Shown: positions 1 to 6,211, counted from the first letter of the stretch. The stretch: DNA of 10,393 bases from Acidobacteria bacterium AH-259-L09 (GCA_027717875.1 JALLOL010000073.1:1-10393), one strand, 5' to 3'. Notes: a model not told the origin generated them from the letters alone. Numbers and translations: made by a program.

Positions 1-2241
1 GGTAGTCAAATAGTCACCTTCGCCGTCCAACCAGGCGTTATTGCTCCAGGTTCGTTTCTCAATCAGCGAACCATAGCCGGCATACACCACGGTTCCAGGA
101 ACGAGTTCGTAGGAAGCCAAAAAATCGGTTAAAGCTCGCTTTCTTGCACTGTCAATTCTCAAAATGGCCCGCAAGAAGAAGTGTGGGTTAAATTGGTAGG
201 TAGTCCGGGAGTCCCATATATTCACTGAAAAAACGGGTTCTCCACTCACAGCCCGGCGAAAGCCGACGTGTTGTAGGGAAATACCCTGGCTGATTTTTGT
301 GTTCGGCTGTAAGGAAACTCTGAAAGAATGCGATCGAGATTCCCCCTGGAAAGGGTTGCTCGGATCATAGAAGACAGCATAACCAAGACGGGACCAGCTG
401 GCGATGTTGAGCCATTTGGTTAGCTGAGCGCCTCCCATAATGCGGGTGGCGTCTCTTCGAAAAATCCTGCCGGCCCAGGGTTCCTTTCCCTTGCCATAGT
501 CGATGCGCAGAAAACCCTGTCGCGTAAACCTCAGCATGAGACCCAGGAGCGCCAATGACTCGTTTCCGCCGGCTGCCTGGTCATGTCCGTATTGAGTGTA
601 AAAGAGGGGGATCACTCGCTTCAACCAGGGATGCTTTTCCTTGTCGGGATAAAAGCTAACACCCATGTATAGCCATGCGTTGGTGATCCCCGTGCGGTTG
701 TAAAACGCGGTGTCCATTTGAAAATCCTGGTCGAAGTGTTCAAACTGGCTGAACACTTCCAATCGCTTGGTGTTATAAACATACAAAGTTTGTGCAGCAA
801 GACCGCTCTTACTGACGCCTCCATCGGGCGAGACAACCCCGGATTGGAGAACAGCTCCACTGACTTGCTGCTGCTGGCCCAATCGAAAGCTGAAGTCGCC
901 TCCAGCCACGCGGTTGTGCCCTCGGGCAAATTCGGTATCAGTAAAGATAGCGCCCACATGTTGTGAAGCTCCCAGGCTGAAGCGAACACGGGCCACGTTA
1001 AAAGACTTGTTTTTTCCCAGGTAGGGATTGACCACGCTACCCTCGAAAATGCGCCCAGGCGCTTCGTCGGAGGCCGACAGGATACCGAAAGTCAGTCCCC
1101 CCACGGTTCCCGAAGCCTTGAGCCCAAAGCTGGGATCGGCGATGCGACGTGTATGAACGGCGGCCCTCATATTGCTATCACGACCGAGTGTGCCGGCTAG
1201 ATCGAAGATTCCCATTCCCTCCATGAAAAAAGGCCTCTTCTCGGAGAAGAAGATGGGAAAACGGCGGTTGACCTCTATCTGAAAAGCGTCACTCTCCACC
1301 TGGCTAAAATCGGGATTGATAGTGCCTTCAAGCGTGATCGATGAAGTAATGCCCCACTTCATACTTAGCCCGGCCTCCCCGATCGAGTCTTGCGTGGCCC
1401 ACTTGTGCGGTGTGGCTCGGCTCTGGTTCAACGAATAGGTCACACTGGGGATGAATTCAAGCATCGCCGGCTGTTTTAGGTTGTCGAAAAGCAATGTGGC
1501 ATGACGGCCAAAGATCCACTGGCCACCAGGAGGGATGTCCGGCCAGGAGACGGATATTCCCAAACGGCTGACCCTGCGCCAAAACAAAATCCCCATGTGT
1601 GCCTCGCTGCCGCTTTGGAAGCGGATGCTTTGAAGGGGAAGACGCATCTCGACACTATAACCCTGGTCGTCGAGTTTGCCCGCGCTGTCCCATACCCAGT
1701 CGAAAGATAGCTTCTTGCCCGAGGCACTGCTGGTGAGGATGTCGCCCTGGATCCCGCTGGGATTGACAAACATATCGTACGAGCGCTGACCGCTGCCCAG
1801 GGGGTCCAGGCTAAGACCGACCCAATCGTCCTTCCACATGTTGTCACGGCGACTGACGGTCGTCTTGATCTTTGAGGGCTCGGGGTCGAAGCACCGGAAG
1901 GCAAAGTACAGATGTCTGCCGTCGTAGCTCACCCATACTTGAGTGCGCTGTTGTATTGTCTCACCGTATAAAGGGTCGTAAGAGATCCAGTCTCCCAACT
2001 CCAGAGGAGGAGGCTTCCAGACTTCGTCCTCCAGGATCCCGTCAATGACCGGTGCTGTGGACGCTTTTTCGATGCGAAAGGCTGGCAGAATGTTTCTCTT
2101 TTGACCCTCCTGTTGAGTTGCGATCTCTTTTTCCTCAGCCAAACAGGGATTTCCAGCCATCAGAGCACACAGCACAGTTAGGATTCGCCAAAACGACCCA
2201 TTTCTGAACTGAGTTCTCCCTCTTTTTGCTTGTCGGGGCAT
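1..2241 (-). CDS. Exported CBM9-like + DUF5916 family protein, 3' end outside window
   Basis: The frame is open from the ATG at 2241 to the window edge (747 codons, no stop). Upstream in frame there is a TGA at about 2336 and no other ATG, which fixes this start. Residues 1-35 form a signal peptide: a basic N-terminus, a hydrophobic stretch (RILTVLCALMAG) and a likely cleavage site after CLA. Residues of about 55-265 resemble the carbohydrate-binding family 9-like domain (PVIDGILEDEVW, then VWVSYDGRHLYFAF and DDWVGLSLDP). The rest matches the DUF5916 pattern, including NPDFSQVESD and FPIFFSEKRPFFMEG. Its alternating aromatic/polar C-terminal half suggests an outer-membrane beta-barrel. The late motif FLASYELVPGTVVYAGYGSL suggests that only a short tail is missing. 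Substrate and role are unknown. No clear Shine-Dalgarno sequence precedes the ATG. Confidence 0.88.
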   Translation of the reverse strand, partial: MPRQAKRGRTQFRNGSFWRILTVLCALMAGNPCLAEEKEIATQQEGQKRNILPAFRIEKASTAPVIDGILEDEVWKPPPLELGDWISYDPLYGETIQQRTQVWVSYDGRHLYFAFRCFDPEPSKIKTTVSRRDNMWKDDWVGLSLDPLGSGQRSYDMFVNPSGIQGDILTSSASGKKLSFDWVWDSAGKLDDQGYSVEMRLPLQSIRFQSGSEAHMGILFWRRVSRLGISVSWPDIPPGGQWIFGRHATLLFDNLKQPAMLEFIPSVTYSLNQSRATPHKWATQDSIGEAGLSMKWGITSSITLEGTINPDFSQVESDAFQIEVNRRFPIFFSEKRPFFMEGMGIFDLAGTLGRDSNMRAAVHTRRIADPSFGLKASGTVGGLTFGILSASDEAPGRIFEGSVVNPYLGKNKSFNVARVRFSLGASQHVGAIFTDTEFARGHNRVAGGDFSFRLGQQQQVSGAVLQSGVVSPDGGVSKSGLAAQTLYVYNTKRLEVFSQFEHFDQDFQMDTAFYNRTGITNAWLYMGVSFYPDKEKHPWLKRVIPLFYTQYGHDQAAGGNESLALLGLMLRFTRQGFLRIDYGKGKEPWAGRIFRRDATRIMGGAQLTKWLNIASWSRLGYAVFYDPSNPFQGESRSHSFRVSLQPNTKISQGISLQHVGFRRAVSGEPVFSVNIWDSRTTYQFNPHFFLRAILRIDSARKRALTDFLASYELVPGTVVYAGYGSLIEKRTWSNNAWLDGEGDYLTT

Positions 2242-2433
2242 GGAGATGCTTAAAAAAGGTTGTTGTGAAGGACCAATTGCTGCGCGGATGTGTGGACGGA
2301 GTGCGGGCGTAGCGACGGATTGTGGTTGGACCCCTCAGAATGGACAGCTATCCCTGAGCCACACTACCTCCCGAAGTCAAGGGAAACCCGCACTGCACTT
2401 TCCAAGAGATTGTGGAACTTCAATTAAGAGCCA

Positions 2434-2459
2434 GGGGCAGACGCTTCCACGTCTGCCCC
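2434..2459. repeat. Perfect 10-bp GC-rich inverted repeat (REP-like hairpin)
   Basis: Arms GGGGCAGACG (2434-2443) and CGTCTGCCCC (2450-2459) enclose a 6-nt loop. It lies just downstream of the small secreted-protein gene and upstream of the DUF5916 gene, both on the minus strand. No T-run follows on either strand, so a classical intrinsic terminator is not supported. It could be a dispersed REP-like palindrome, an mRNA-stabilising hairpin or a weak terminator. The remaining sequence from 2242 to 2433 shows no gene that I can support. Confidence 0.6.
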
Positions 2460-2470
2460 CCACCAACTGC

Positions 2471-2638
2471 TTATCTCGGTCGAGGTGGTGGATCCGGCGG
2501 ACCGCCGGCACCACAACAAAGGTTGGTGCTGACCTCGATGCTCGGCGGTTGTGCACTGTCATTGATGGGCTGTTTAGACACTGAGCCAGCCCATAGGGTC
2601 ACCAGTGAAAAAGACAGAAAAAACCAAAAAAACATCAT
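2471..2638 (-). CDS. Small secreted Cys-Cys/Pro-rich protein (55 aa), unknown function
   Basis: I do not recognise this protein. It starts with two tandem ATG codons and ends at TAA (2473-2471). The N-terminus is strongly hydrophobic (MMFFWFFLSFSLVTLWAG), consistent with a Sec signal peptide. The predicted mature part is about 35-38 residues, acidic/polar in the middle and ending in TNLCCGAGGPPDPPPRPR. The sequence AAGGAGG lies 2 nt before the first ATG and 5 nt before the second, so the second ATG (54 aa) is probably the one used. The gene points the same way as the DUF5916 gene 230 nt downstream, with a hairpin in between. They could share a transcript, but this is not shown. A secreted structural peptide, a modified-peptide precursor or a lineage-specific envelope peptide are all possible. 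Confidence 0.62.
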   Translation of the reverse strand: MMFFWFFLSFSLVTLWAGSVSKQPINDSAQPPSIEVSTNLCCGAGGPPDPPPRPR

Positions 2639-2640
2639 CC

Positions 2641-2647
2641 CCTCCTT
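2641..2647 (-). promoter_or_regulatory. Strong Shine-Dalgarno of the small secreted-protein gene
   Basis: On the minus strand AAGGAGG is followed by GG and then ATGATG. It is the best ribosome-binding site in the window and the main reason for calling the 55-codon frame a gene. Its 5-nt spacing favours the second ATG. Confidence 0.6.
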
Positions 2648-2772
2648 TCTCAGAATGGATGGCAGTGGATTGTGAGGGTCAAAGGGGAAGGGACAAACGG
2701 TTTTTGGAATGTCCGAAAAGGAAGGGGTTTAATATTTGGTTACTCTAAAAAACCTTGATTTTTTGGAAAGGC

Positions 2773-2801
2773 TTGATCTGCTTCGCAACCTCGGCTAGTC
2801 T
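2773..2801 (+). promoter_or_regulatory. Possible promoter for the seven-helix protein, suggesting a leaderless mRNA
   Basis: TTGATC (2773-2778), 17 nt, then TAGTCT (2796-2801). The -10 match is poor (3 of 6). If real, transcription would begin within a few bases of the ATG at 2813. That would fit the absence of any Shine-Dalgarno sequence there: the upstream stretch is pyrimidine-rich (TCTTTTTTCTCGCA). Confidence 0.22.
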
Positions 2802-2812
2802 TTTTTCTCGCA

Positions 2813-3550
2813 ATGTCTCCGACTTCAATAATCTGGCTAGCCAGTGACACCCTAATGGTTGGAATCCTGGTCCGCGGAATAATGAAGAACACAATGCTTG
2901 CTGCCTATCCGGTTTTCTACGGCTACGTGGGATTTCAACTAACAGTCTCGTTGCTGCGGAGGATGGTGGCGTTGAGCTTCGGGGAAAGCTCCGCTTACTA
3001 CTACTATGCCTACACCCTTCCCACCTTCTTGATGCCGCTCTTACAGATCTGGATCTTGTGGGACATCTATCGGCAGGTTATCGGACACACCAAAACTTCT
3101 AGGAGAAAGTCTTTTCTGCTAGCCATAATTGCAGGTGTGCTAACGGTGCCGGTGGCGTGGGGCGTCTTTTCGATAGGACTGTTCCACCAATACCATAGCT
3201 TGACATTGTTTGTTCAAATGGTGCTGTGCCTTTTGGTTTGCCAGAAGGCGGTATCTGCTCGAGCGGAGATCGATTTGGGGCAGAATTTGAAAGGAATTCT
3301 ATTGGGGCTGTCCTTGATGGTGGGCTGTCAGGCCATCAATTTCATCGGATTCGCCTTTGCTCAATCATCATCCCAGTTCTTCTGGTTCTTTGTACAGTTC
3401 ATCTACCTTGTGGCGCTGATTGTGTTCACCCACACATTATGGGAATATCGGCCAATTGCTTATCTTGATCCCTCCTACCAGCATCGAATGGAGACGGTAA
3501 ATCGAAAACTATACGAGGTTCTGAAAGCGGTTCTCCTAAACCGAAGATGA
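2813..3550 (+). CDS. Seven-helix integral membrane protein, unknown function
   Basis: I do not recognise the family. The 245 residues contain about seven hydrophobic segments, near residues 6-24, 28-48, 62-86, 99-122, 128-147, 159-184 and 188-212. A basic loop (HTKTSRRKS) sits between segments 3 and 4, and a charged cytoplasmic-type tail follows residue 213. The run AYYYYAYTLP opens segment 3. The size and seven-pass layout recall sensory or signalling 7TM modules, but no known motif supports a function. The ATG at 2813 has no Shine-Dalgarno sequence; the ATG at 2855 is an alternative but would shorten the first helix. The stop overlaps the next gene's ATG (ATGA at 3547-3550), so the two are translationally coupled and probably act together. 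Confidence 0.8.
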   Translation: MSPTSIIWLASDTLMVGILVRGIMKNTMLAAYPVFYGYVGFQLTVSLLRRMVALSFGESSAYYYYAYTLPTFLMPLLQIWILWDIYRQVIGHTKTSRRKSFLLAIIAGVLTVPVAWGVFSIGLFHQYHSLTLFVQMVLCLLVCQKAVSARAEIDLGQNLKGILLGLSLMVGCQAINFIGFAFAQSSSQFFWFFVQFIYLVALIVFTHTLWEYRPIAYLDPSYQHRMETVNRKLYEVLKAVLLNRR

Positions 3551-3984
3551 ACGATGCTTCGTCAGTCATTCTGCTCTATGCAACGGCGGTTCTTGTCGTT
3601 CTGGGAGGGTGGCTTTTTTATCTTCAGTTCGCGTCGCTGCGATGGGATGAATCGGAAATCCGTCTTTTGGAGCGCCTGGAGCTGCACCTGGCTCACATTC
3701 TCCGACTAATTGATGCCCCAGACGTTCGTTTGCTTCTCCGGGAGCCAGAATCTCGCCAGCGTCTTTTCCTGGATTTCTCCAGCTATCTAAGGGAAGATGT
3801 AATGGCCCTGCTGCGTTCCAGGAAGCTCGGCCCGGTTTCGCTTATTTTCGCGGGCGCGTTCTTTTTAAGCTACTTTGTGATGCGGCTGAAGGCACGCCTG
3901 TTGTGTAGTCGCAATGATTTGCGTTTTCTGTCCGGATTGGAACTCGCCTTGTTCCGAAGACTGGAGAAAATCGAATTGGGTTAG
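3547..3984 (+). CDS. Small two-helix membrane protein coupled to the seven-helix protein
   Basis: Unrecognised, 145 residues. One strong membrane segment lies near residues 6-28 (VILLYATAVLVVLGGWLFYL) and a second near 95-113 (LGPVSLIFAGAFFLSYFVM). Between them is a charged, leucine-rich helical stretch with many Arg and Glu residues. After the second segment comes a basic tail (RLKARLLCSRND) and a further short helix. The gene starts within the stop of the preceding gene by a 4-nt overlap, the usual sign of an obligate partner. Its own stop TAG (3982-3984) overlaps the stop of the convergent XRE gene. No terminator is visible, so opposing transcripts would overlap. Confidence 0.72.
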   Translation: MNDASSVILLYATAVLVVLGGWLFYLQFASLRWDESEIRLLERLELHLAHILRLIDAPDVRLLLREPESRQRLFLDFSSYLREDVMALLRSRKLGPVSLIFAGAFFLSYFVMRLKARLLCSRNDLRFLSGLELALFRRLEKIELG

Positions 3985-4547
3985 GCCTCGCGGTAAATCT
4001 CGACCCACAAAGCCAGGTATTTGCTGATCAGCTTTGCTAAGAAATCCGGGCAGCTCTCGCCTTTGAGAAAGAAGTGGAAGGTTTTCCCGGAAAAGTCCTT
4101 GCGAAACCAGATCCCATGCTGGTAGGACAACCCATCTTCCAGGTAAAAAATCAACCGATCCAAGAGAAAATCACTCAGTCGCTGGTGGAGCAAAGGCCTG
4201 CACTTTTGACCTTTCACAACGAAGAGCGCCGCCCCTTCAGCCTCAGACAGGGAAATAATTTCGCCGAGCCGAAACTGCTGGATTCTCTGTAAGTAAAGCT
4301 CATCCTCAGCGACTTGCGACGCTACTGTCTCGGGCGGCCAAACTTCGCGAATGTCAACGTCGAGCGCGCCTAGAATAAGAAAGAGGTTGTCCAGTTTAAT
4401 GTTATAAAAACCACACTCCATTGAGGCATAGGAGCTGTAGGGCATTCCCGCTCGAGTGGCGATCTGCCGGATCTTCATCTCCTTGGCTTTTCGGAGCTCC
4501 CGAATTTTTCGCCGCACCAATTCATTGATCTTGTTTTTCTGAACCAT
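3981..4547 (-). CDS. XRE/Cro-type helix-turn-helix regulator with unknown C-terminal domain
   Basis: A 188-residue protein. Residues of about 7-65 form an XRE-type DNA-binding domain: VRRKIRELRKAKEMKIRQIA, then TRAGMPYSSYASMECG and a third-helix region ending NLFLILGALDVDIREVWPP. Residues of about 80-188 are unrecognised but look ordered, rich in Leu, Phe and Trp (for example DRLIFYLEDGLSYQHGIWFR), so this may be a ligand- or partner-sensing domain. AAGGGG lies 7 nt upstream of the ATG, which supports the start. It is convergent to the membrane pair, with overlapping stop codons. A tandem CCGACAAA array about 90-130 nt upstream of the start is a candidate operator, which is an inference only. 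Confidence 0.85.
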   Translation of the reverse strand: MVQKNKINELVRRKIRELRKAKEMKIRQIATRAGMPYSSYASMECGFYNIKLDNLFLILGALDVDIREVWPPETVASQVAEDELYLQRIQQFRLGEIISLSEAEGAALFVVKGQKCRPLLHQRLSDFLLDRLIFYLEDGLSYQHGIWFRKDFSGKTFHFFLKGESCPDFLAKLISKYLALWVEIYREA

Positions 4548-4634
4548 CCTCTATCCCCTTGTTTGTAGTCTCCCCCAAAAAAATAGACGAGTTATGATAC
4601 TCAAAGAACGCCACAAACGGCAAGTTCATTTAAA

Positions 4635-4676
4635 CCGACAAAACCGACAAAACCGACAAACCGACAAACCGCCAAA
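4635..4676. repeat. Tandem array of CCGACAAA(A) units
   Basis: Five head-to-tail units begin at 4635, 4644, 4653, 4661 and 4669. The first two are 9 nt (CCGACAAAA), the next two are 8 nt (CCGACAAA) and the last is CCGCCAAA, followed by CGGC. The array lies 88-129 nt upstream of the XRE regulator's start. It may be a regulatory-protein binding array or a slippage-prone simple repeat. Confidence 0.75.
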
Positions 4677-4785
4677 CGGCGAAAGCTTCCCTTTCGTCAT
4701 ACTGGTACTGCGCATAATTGACCTCCAAGGTCATCGAAATCCCTCTCAGTAGACCATATTCGTTGAAGCCCAAACCACTTCTGGA

Positions 4786-4812
4786 GGGCTTTCAAGAATA
4801 TTGGATATACCA
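4786..4812 (+). repeat. Repeated upstream box, copy 1
   Basis: A 27-nt sequence matches 6149-6175 at 25 of 27 positions. The core is TTCAAGAATAT, then T, then GGATATACCA. It lies about 150 nt upstream of the decayed PilZ gene, on the side expected for a regulatory site. The core contains ATAT-TGG-ATAT, a small inverted repeat. The left end overlaps the right arm of an imperfect stem that starts at 4763. Confidence 0.6.
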
Positions 4813-4908
4813 GGGAGATTGAATCCCTTGGGTTATTTAAACCTCTTTTGTTTGGAAATGCCAAATTTTCTTGAGGAAAATCCATTTTTATCAGACAGTT
4901 CTTTAATA

Positions 4909-4921
4909 TTTGCAATGCAAA
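4909..4921. promoter_or_regulatory. 13-nt palindrome TTTGCA-A-TGCAAA
   Basis: A perfect palindrome around a central A, in the AT-rich spacer about 45 nt before the decayed PilZ start. A role as an operator is possible, but no promoter elements could be placed around it with confidence. Confidence 0.25.
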
Positions 4922-4963
4922 AAAACAAAACGGGAGATCGCTCATGCAGCACTGATACAAGGA

Positions 4964-5205
4964 ATGACCGTGGCCAAAAAAAGCACTGGAGACCGCAGGT
5001 CTGAGCTTAAGATACCTTGGAGATGAATCTTTAACTGCACTCACCAGAGCAAGTGAATGCCTCCGGGTGGGTTGTTCGATCCGAACGGATCGAACGCGAC
5101 GGAAAATATCTCAATTCAGTTGGGGTGCAGTTCCTTCAGTTGGAAGAGCAAGATCAGATTCGGCTTGTCGACTTTTTGGCTCAATACAAAGAGAATGAAA
5201 GATAG
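4964..5205 (+). pseudogene. Decayed PilZ-domain gene (N- and C-terminal pieces, middle missing)
   Basis: The frame from ATG 4964, or GTG 4970 with AAGGA 6 nt upstream, reads MTVAKKSTGDRRSELKIPWR and then TGA at 5024-5026. DRRSELKIPWR resembles the start of a PilZ domain. From 5035 another frame reads HSPEQVNASGWVVRSERI, then ERDGKYLNSVGVQFLQL, EEQDQIRLVDFLAQYKENER and TAG at 5203-5205. This has the form of a PilZ C-terminal half: a strand ending in VVR, a G-V-x-F strand, then a polar helix. The segment that should carry [D/N]xSxxG, roughly 40 codons, is absent, so an internal deletion with a frame change is inferred. Its stop overlaps the ATG of the next PilZ gene by 11 nt, as in a former translationally coupled tandem. 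Cyclic-di-GMP binding is presumably lost. Confidence 0.6.
5074..5095. repeat. Perfect 22-nt inverted repeat inside the PilZ remnant
   Basis: Arms GTTCGATCCG and CGGATCGAAC enclose AA. It is perfectly symmetrical, but it falls within the remnant PilZ coding sequence (encoding VRSERIE), so it may be a coding coincidence. It could otherwise form a hairpin in the transcript leading to the intact PilZ gene. Confidence 0.5.
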
Positions 5206-6067
5206 GCGCAAGTTTAAACGCTGGGAGGTTTCTATCCCGTGTACAGCGCAGTGGAAGGAATGGAAAATCACGGGGAAAATCACCAATATCTCCTTAGGTG
5301 GAGCATTAATTACCCAGGTGAATGCTGTCCCTCCAGAGGGCGCCTTAATCATTGTTGCATTTGAAGCCAAGCAAGAAGATGTCGTGTTGCACGCCAGGAT
5401 CACTTCCGAAGTTATTCACACTATCTGGGAGGTCATAGAAGATGGACACGCCGGCTGCTTTGGCGTGAAATTCGAGGAACCGGTAGAGAAGGTCAGACAG
5501 AAGCTGATTCCTGTTTTCCGCACTTTGATTTCTGCCGAAGCCGATAAACGGCCCGCCCGATACGGCCCGCCTTCCTGTGCCAACGCCATTGAGAGCGGCG
5601 ATAAGCCGTTAAAAGAAAGGGAAGCAGCGCAAGAGGAACGCCAGGCGAGGGGTGTAGAAATGAAAGCTGAAGATAATCCCTTCCATCTGCTCTCTGACCA
5701 ACTCCATTTAATAGCAGAGCGTCTTATTGTTTTGAACGGGGTCCCTTTAGTTCAAGCCCAATATTTGCTCCAAGAAGAAGCTCTGATCAGAGACATCCAG
5801 TCGGGTGGGATCTACCTTAGCCAGTTTCGGCAGTGGAAGATATTTAAAGAGTTGATTCTAGTCCACAGGACCGCGTTGGAAAATCTGTCACAAGAAATCG
5901 ATTACGATTTGGCAGTTCTTCACTTACGGATATCCGGTCTAGCAAAGCATGTCCCTAGCGACAAGGCCATCTATCAGCGGCAGCTGAGGAAGCTGAGCGA
6001 GGAAGGAGAAAAGTTAGAAGAACTGAACAAACAACTCATCCAACTTTTTTCGAAATATTGCTCTTAA
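5195..6067 (+). CDS. PilZ-domain cyclic-di-GMP-binding protein with helical C-terminal half
   Basis: Starting at ATG 5195 gives 290 residues. The PilZ domain spans about 1-110. The RxxxR motif is RKFKR (5-9) and the [D/N]xSxxG motif is NISLGG (31-36), so both known c-di-GMP contact motifs are intact. A typical GCFGVKFEE strand follows near 87-95. Residues 111-160 are a charged linker. Residues 160-290 are alpha-helical and unrecognised, ending in a likely coiled coil (RQLRKLSEEGEKLEELNKQ). The frame stays open back to an ATG at 5057, but PilZ proteins begin close to the RxxxR motif, and 5057-5194 overlaps a remnant PilZ reading frame. The start overlaps that remnant's stop, which suggests coupling and explains the poor Shine-Dalgarno site. 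It is a probable c-di-GMP receptor; its output partner is unknown. Confidence 0.85.
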   Translation: MKDRRKFKRWEVSIPCTAQWKEWKITGKITNISLGGALITQVNAVPPEGALIIVAFEAKQEDVVLHARITSEVIHTIWEVIEDGHAGCFGVKFEEPVEKVRQKLIPVFRTLISAEADKRPARYGPPSCANAIESGDKPLKEREAAQEERQARGVEMKAEDNPFHLLSDQLHLIAERLIVLNGVPLVQAQYLLQEEALIRDIQSGGIYLSQFRQWKIFKELILVHRTALENLSQEIDYDLAVLHLRISGLAKHVPSDKAIYQRQLRKLSEEGEKLEELNKQLIQLFSKYCS

Positions 6068-6105
6068 TAACGTTGATTCGGTTCTTCAATAATTTTATGT
6101 GCAAT

Positions 6106-6153
6106 CGAGTGGCCACTATCGTGACGCCGGACACGTTCGGATAGGACGGGGTT
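6106..6153 (+). pseudogene. Possible fragment of an integrase-type transposase
   Basis: The frame at 6106-6138 reads RVATIVTPDTF, then G and TAG. From memory this resembles the IVTPDTLLRWHR-type motif found early in rve-domain transposases. The next codons GGA TAG GAC GGG resemble GGA TGG CAC CGG with point changes and one codon missing, so a decayed continuation is possible. The match is short and the rest of the 6068-6235 spacer shows no further homology that I recognise. A perfect 10-nt palindrome, AGTGGCCACT, lies at 6108-6117. Confidence 0.32.
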
Positions 6154-6175
6154 TTCAAGAATATCGGATATACCA
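6149..6175 (+). repeat. Repeated upstream box, copy 2
   Basis: The second copy of the 27-nt box found at 4786-4812, with 25 of 27 identical. The core is TTCAAGAATAT, then C, then GGATATACCA. It ends 7 nt upstream of the -35 element of the HD-GYP promoter. That is where an activator or an UP-like element would bind, so a shared regulatory site is inferred. Confidence 0.6.
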
Positions 6176-6182
6176 AAAGTTT

Positions 6183-6211
6183 TTGACAGTGCTCTCTCTT
6201 ATCTCTACAAA
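6183..6211 (+). promoter_or_regulatory. Sigma70-type promoter of the HD-GYP gene
   Basis: A perfect -35 TTGACA (6183-6188), a 17-nt spacer and a -10 TACAAA (6206-6211, 4 of 6 consensus). Transcription would start around 6218, leaving a short leader before the ATG at 6236. It follows the repeated box directly. Confidence 0.55.

Larger units (their letters stand above)
4548..4963. other. Spacer between the XRE regulator and the decayed PilZ gene
   Basis: No convincing gene is seen here. It holds the regulator's ribosome-binding site and presumed promoter, the CCGACAAA tandem array and a small inverted repeat TGACCT-CCA-AGGTCA (4719-4733). It also holds an imperfect stem TTGAAGCCC/GGGCTTTCAA (4763-4771 and 4786-4795), the first copy of the repeated 27-nt box, and an AT-rich stretch (about 4830-4930) containing a 13-nt palindrome. 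No consensus promoter could be fixed for the PilZ genes. Confidence 0.5.

Noticed and set aside
621..1904. Several 70-140-codon frames on both strands inside the DUF5916 gene
   Set aside because: They are shadows of one continuous 747-codon frame with clear domain similarity.
2240..2675. Two plus-strand open frames (2240-2584 and 2412-2675)
   Set aside because: Low-complexity translations without family features; the second is antisense to the secreted small-protein gene, which has a strong ribosome-binding site.
4635..4676. CRISPR array
   Set aside because: The 8-9-nt units are directly adjacent with no spacers and there are no cas genes.
4801..5004. Plus-strand 67-codon open frame through the AT-rich spacer
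   Set aside because: No recognisable motif, and it overlaps the PilZ remnant's start in another frame.
4697..5044. Minus-strand 115-codon open frame
   Set aside because: No ribosome-binding site or recognisable motif, and it overlaps the repeated box and the PilZ remnant on the other strand.
5057..5194. In-frame N-terminal extension of the PilZ protein from ATG 5057
   Set aside because: PilZ proteins start close to the RxxxR motif, and this stretch is better explained as the C-terminal part of a decayed PilZ gene in another frame.
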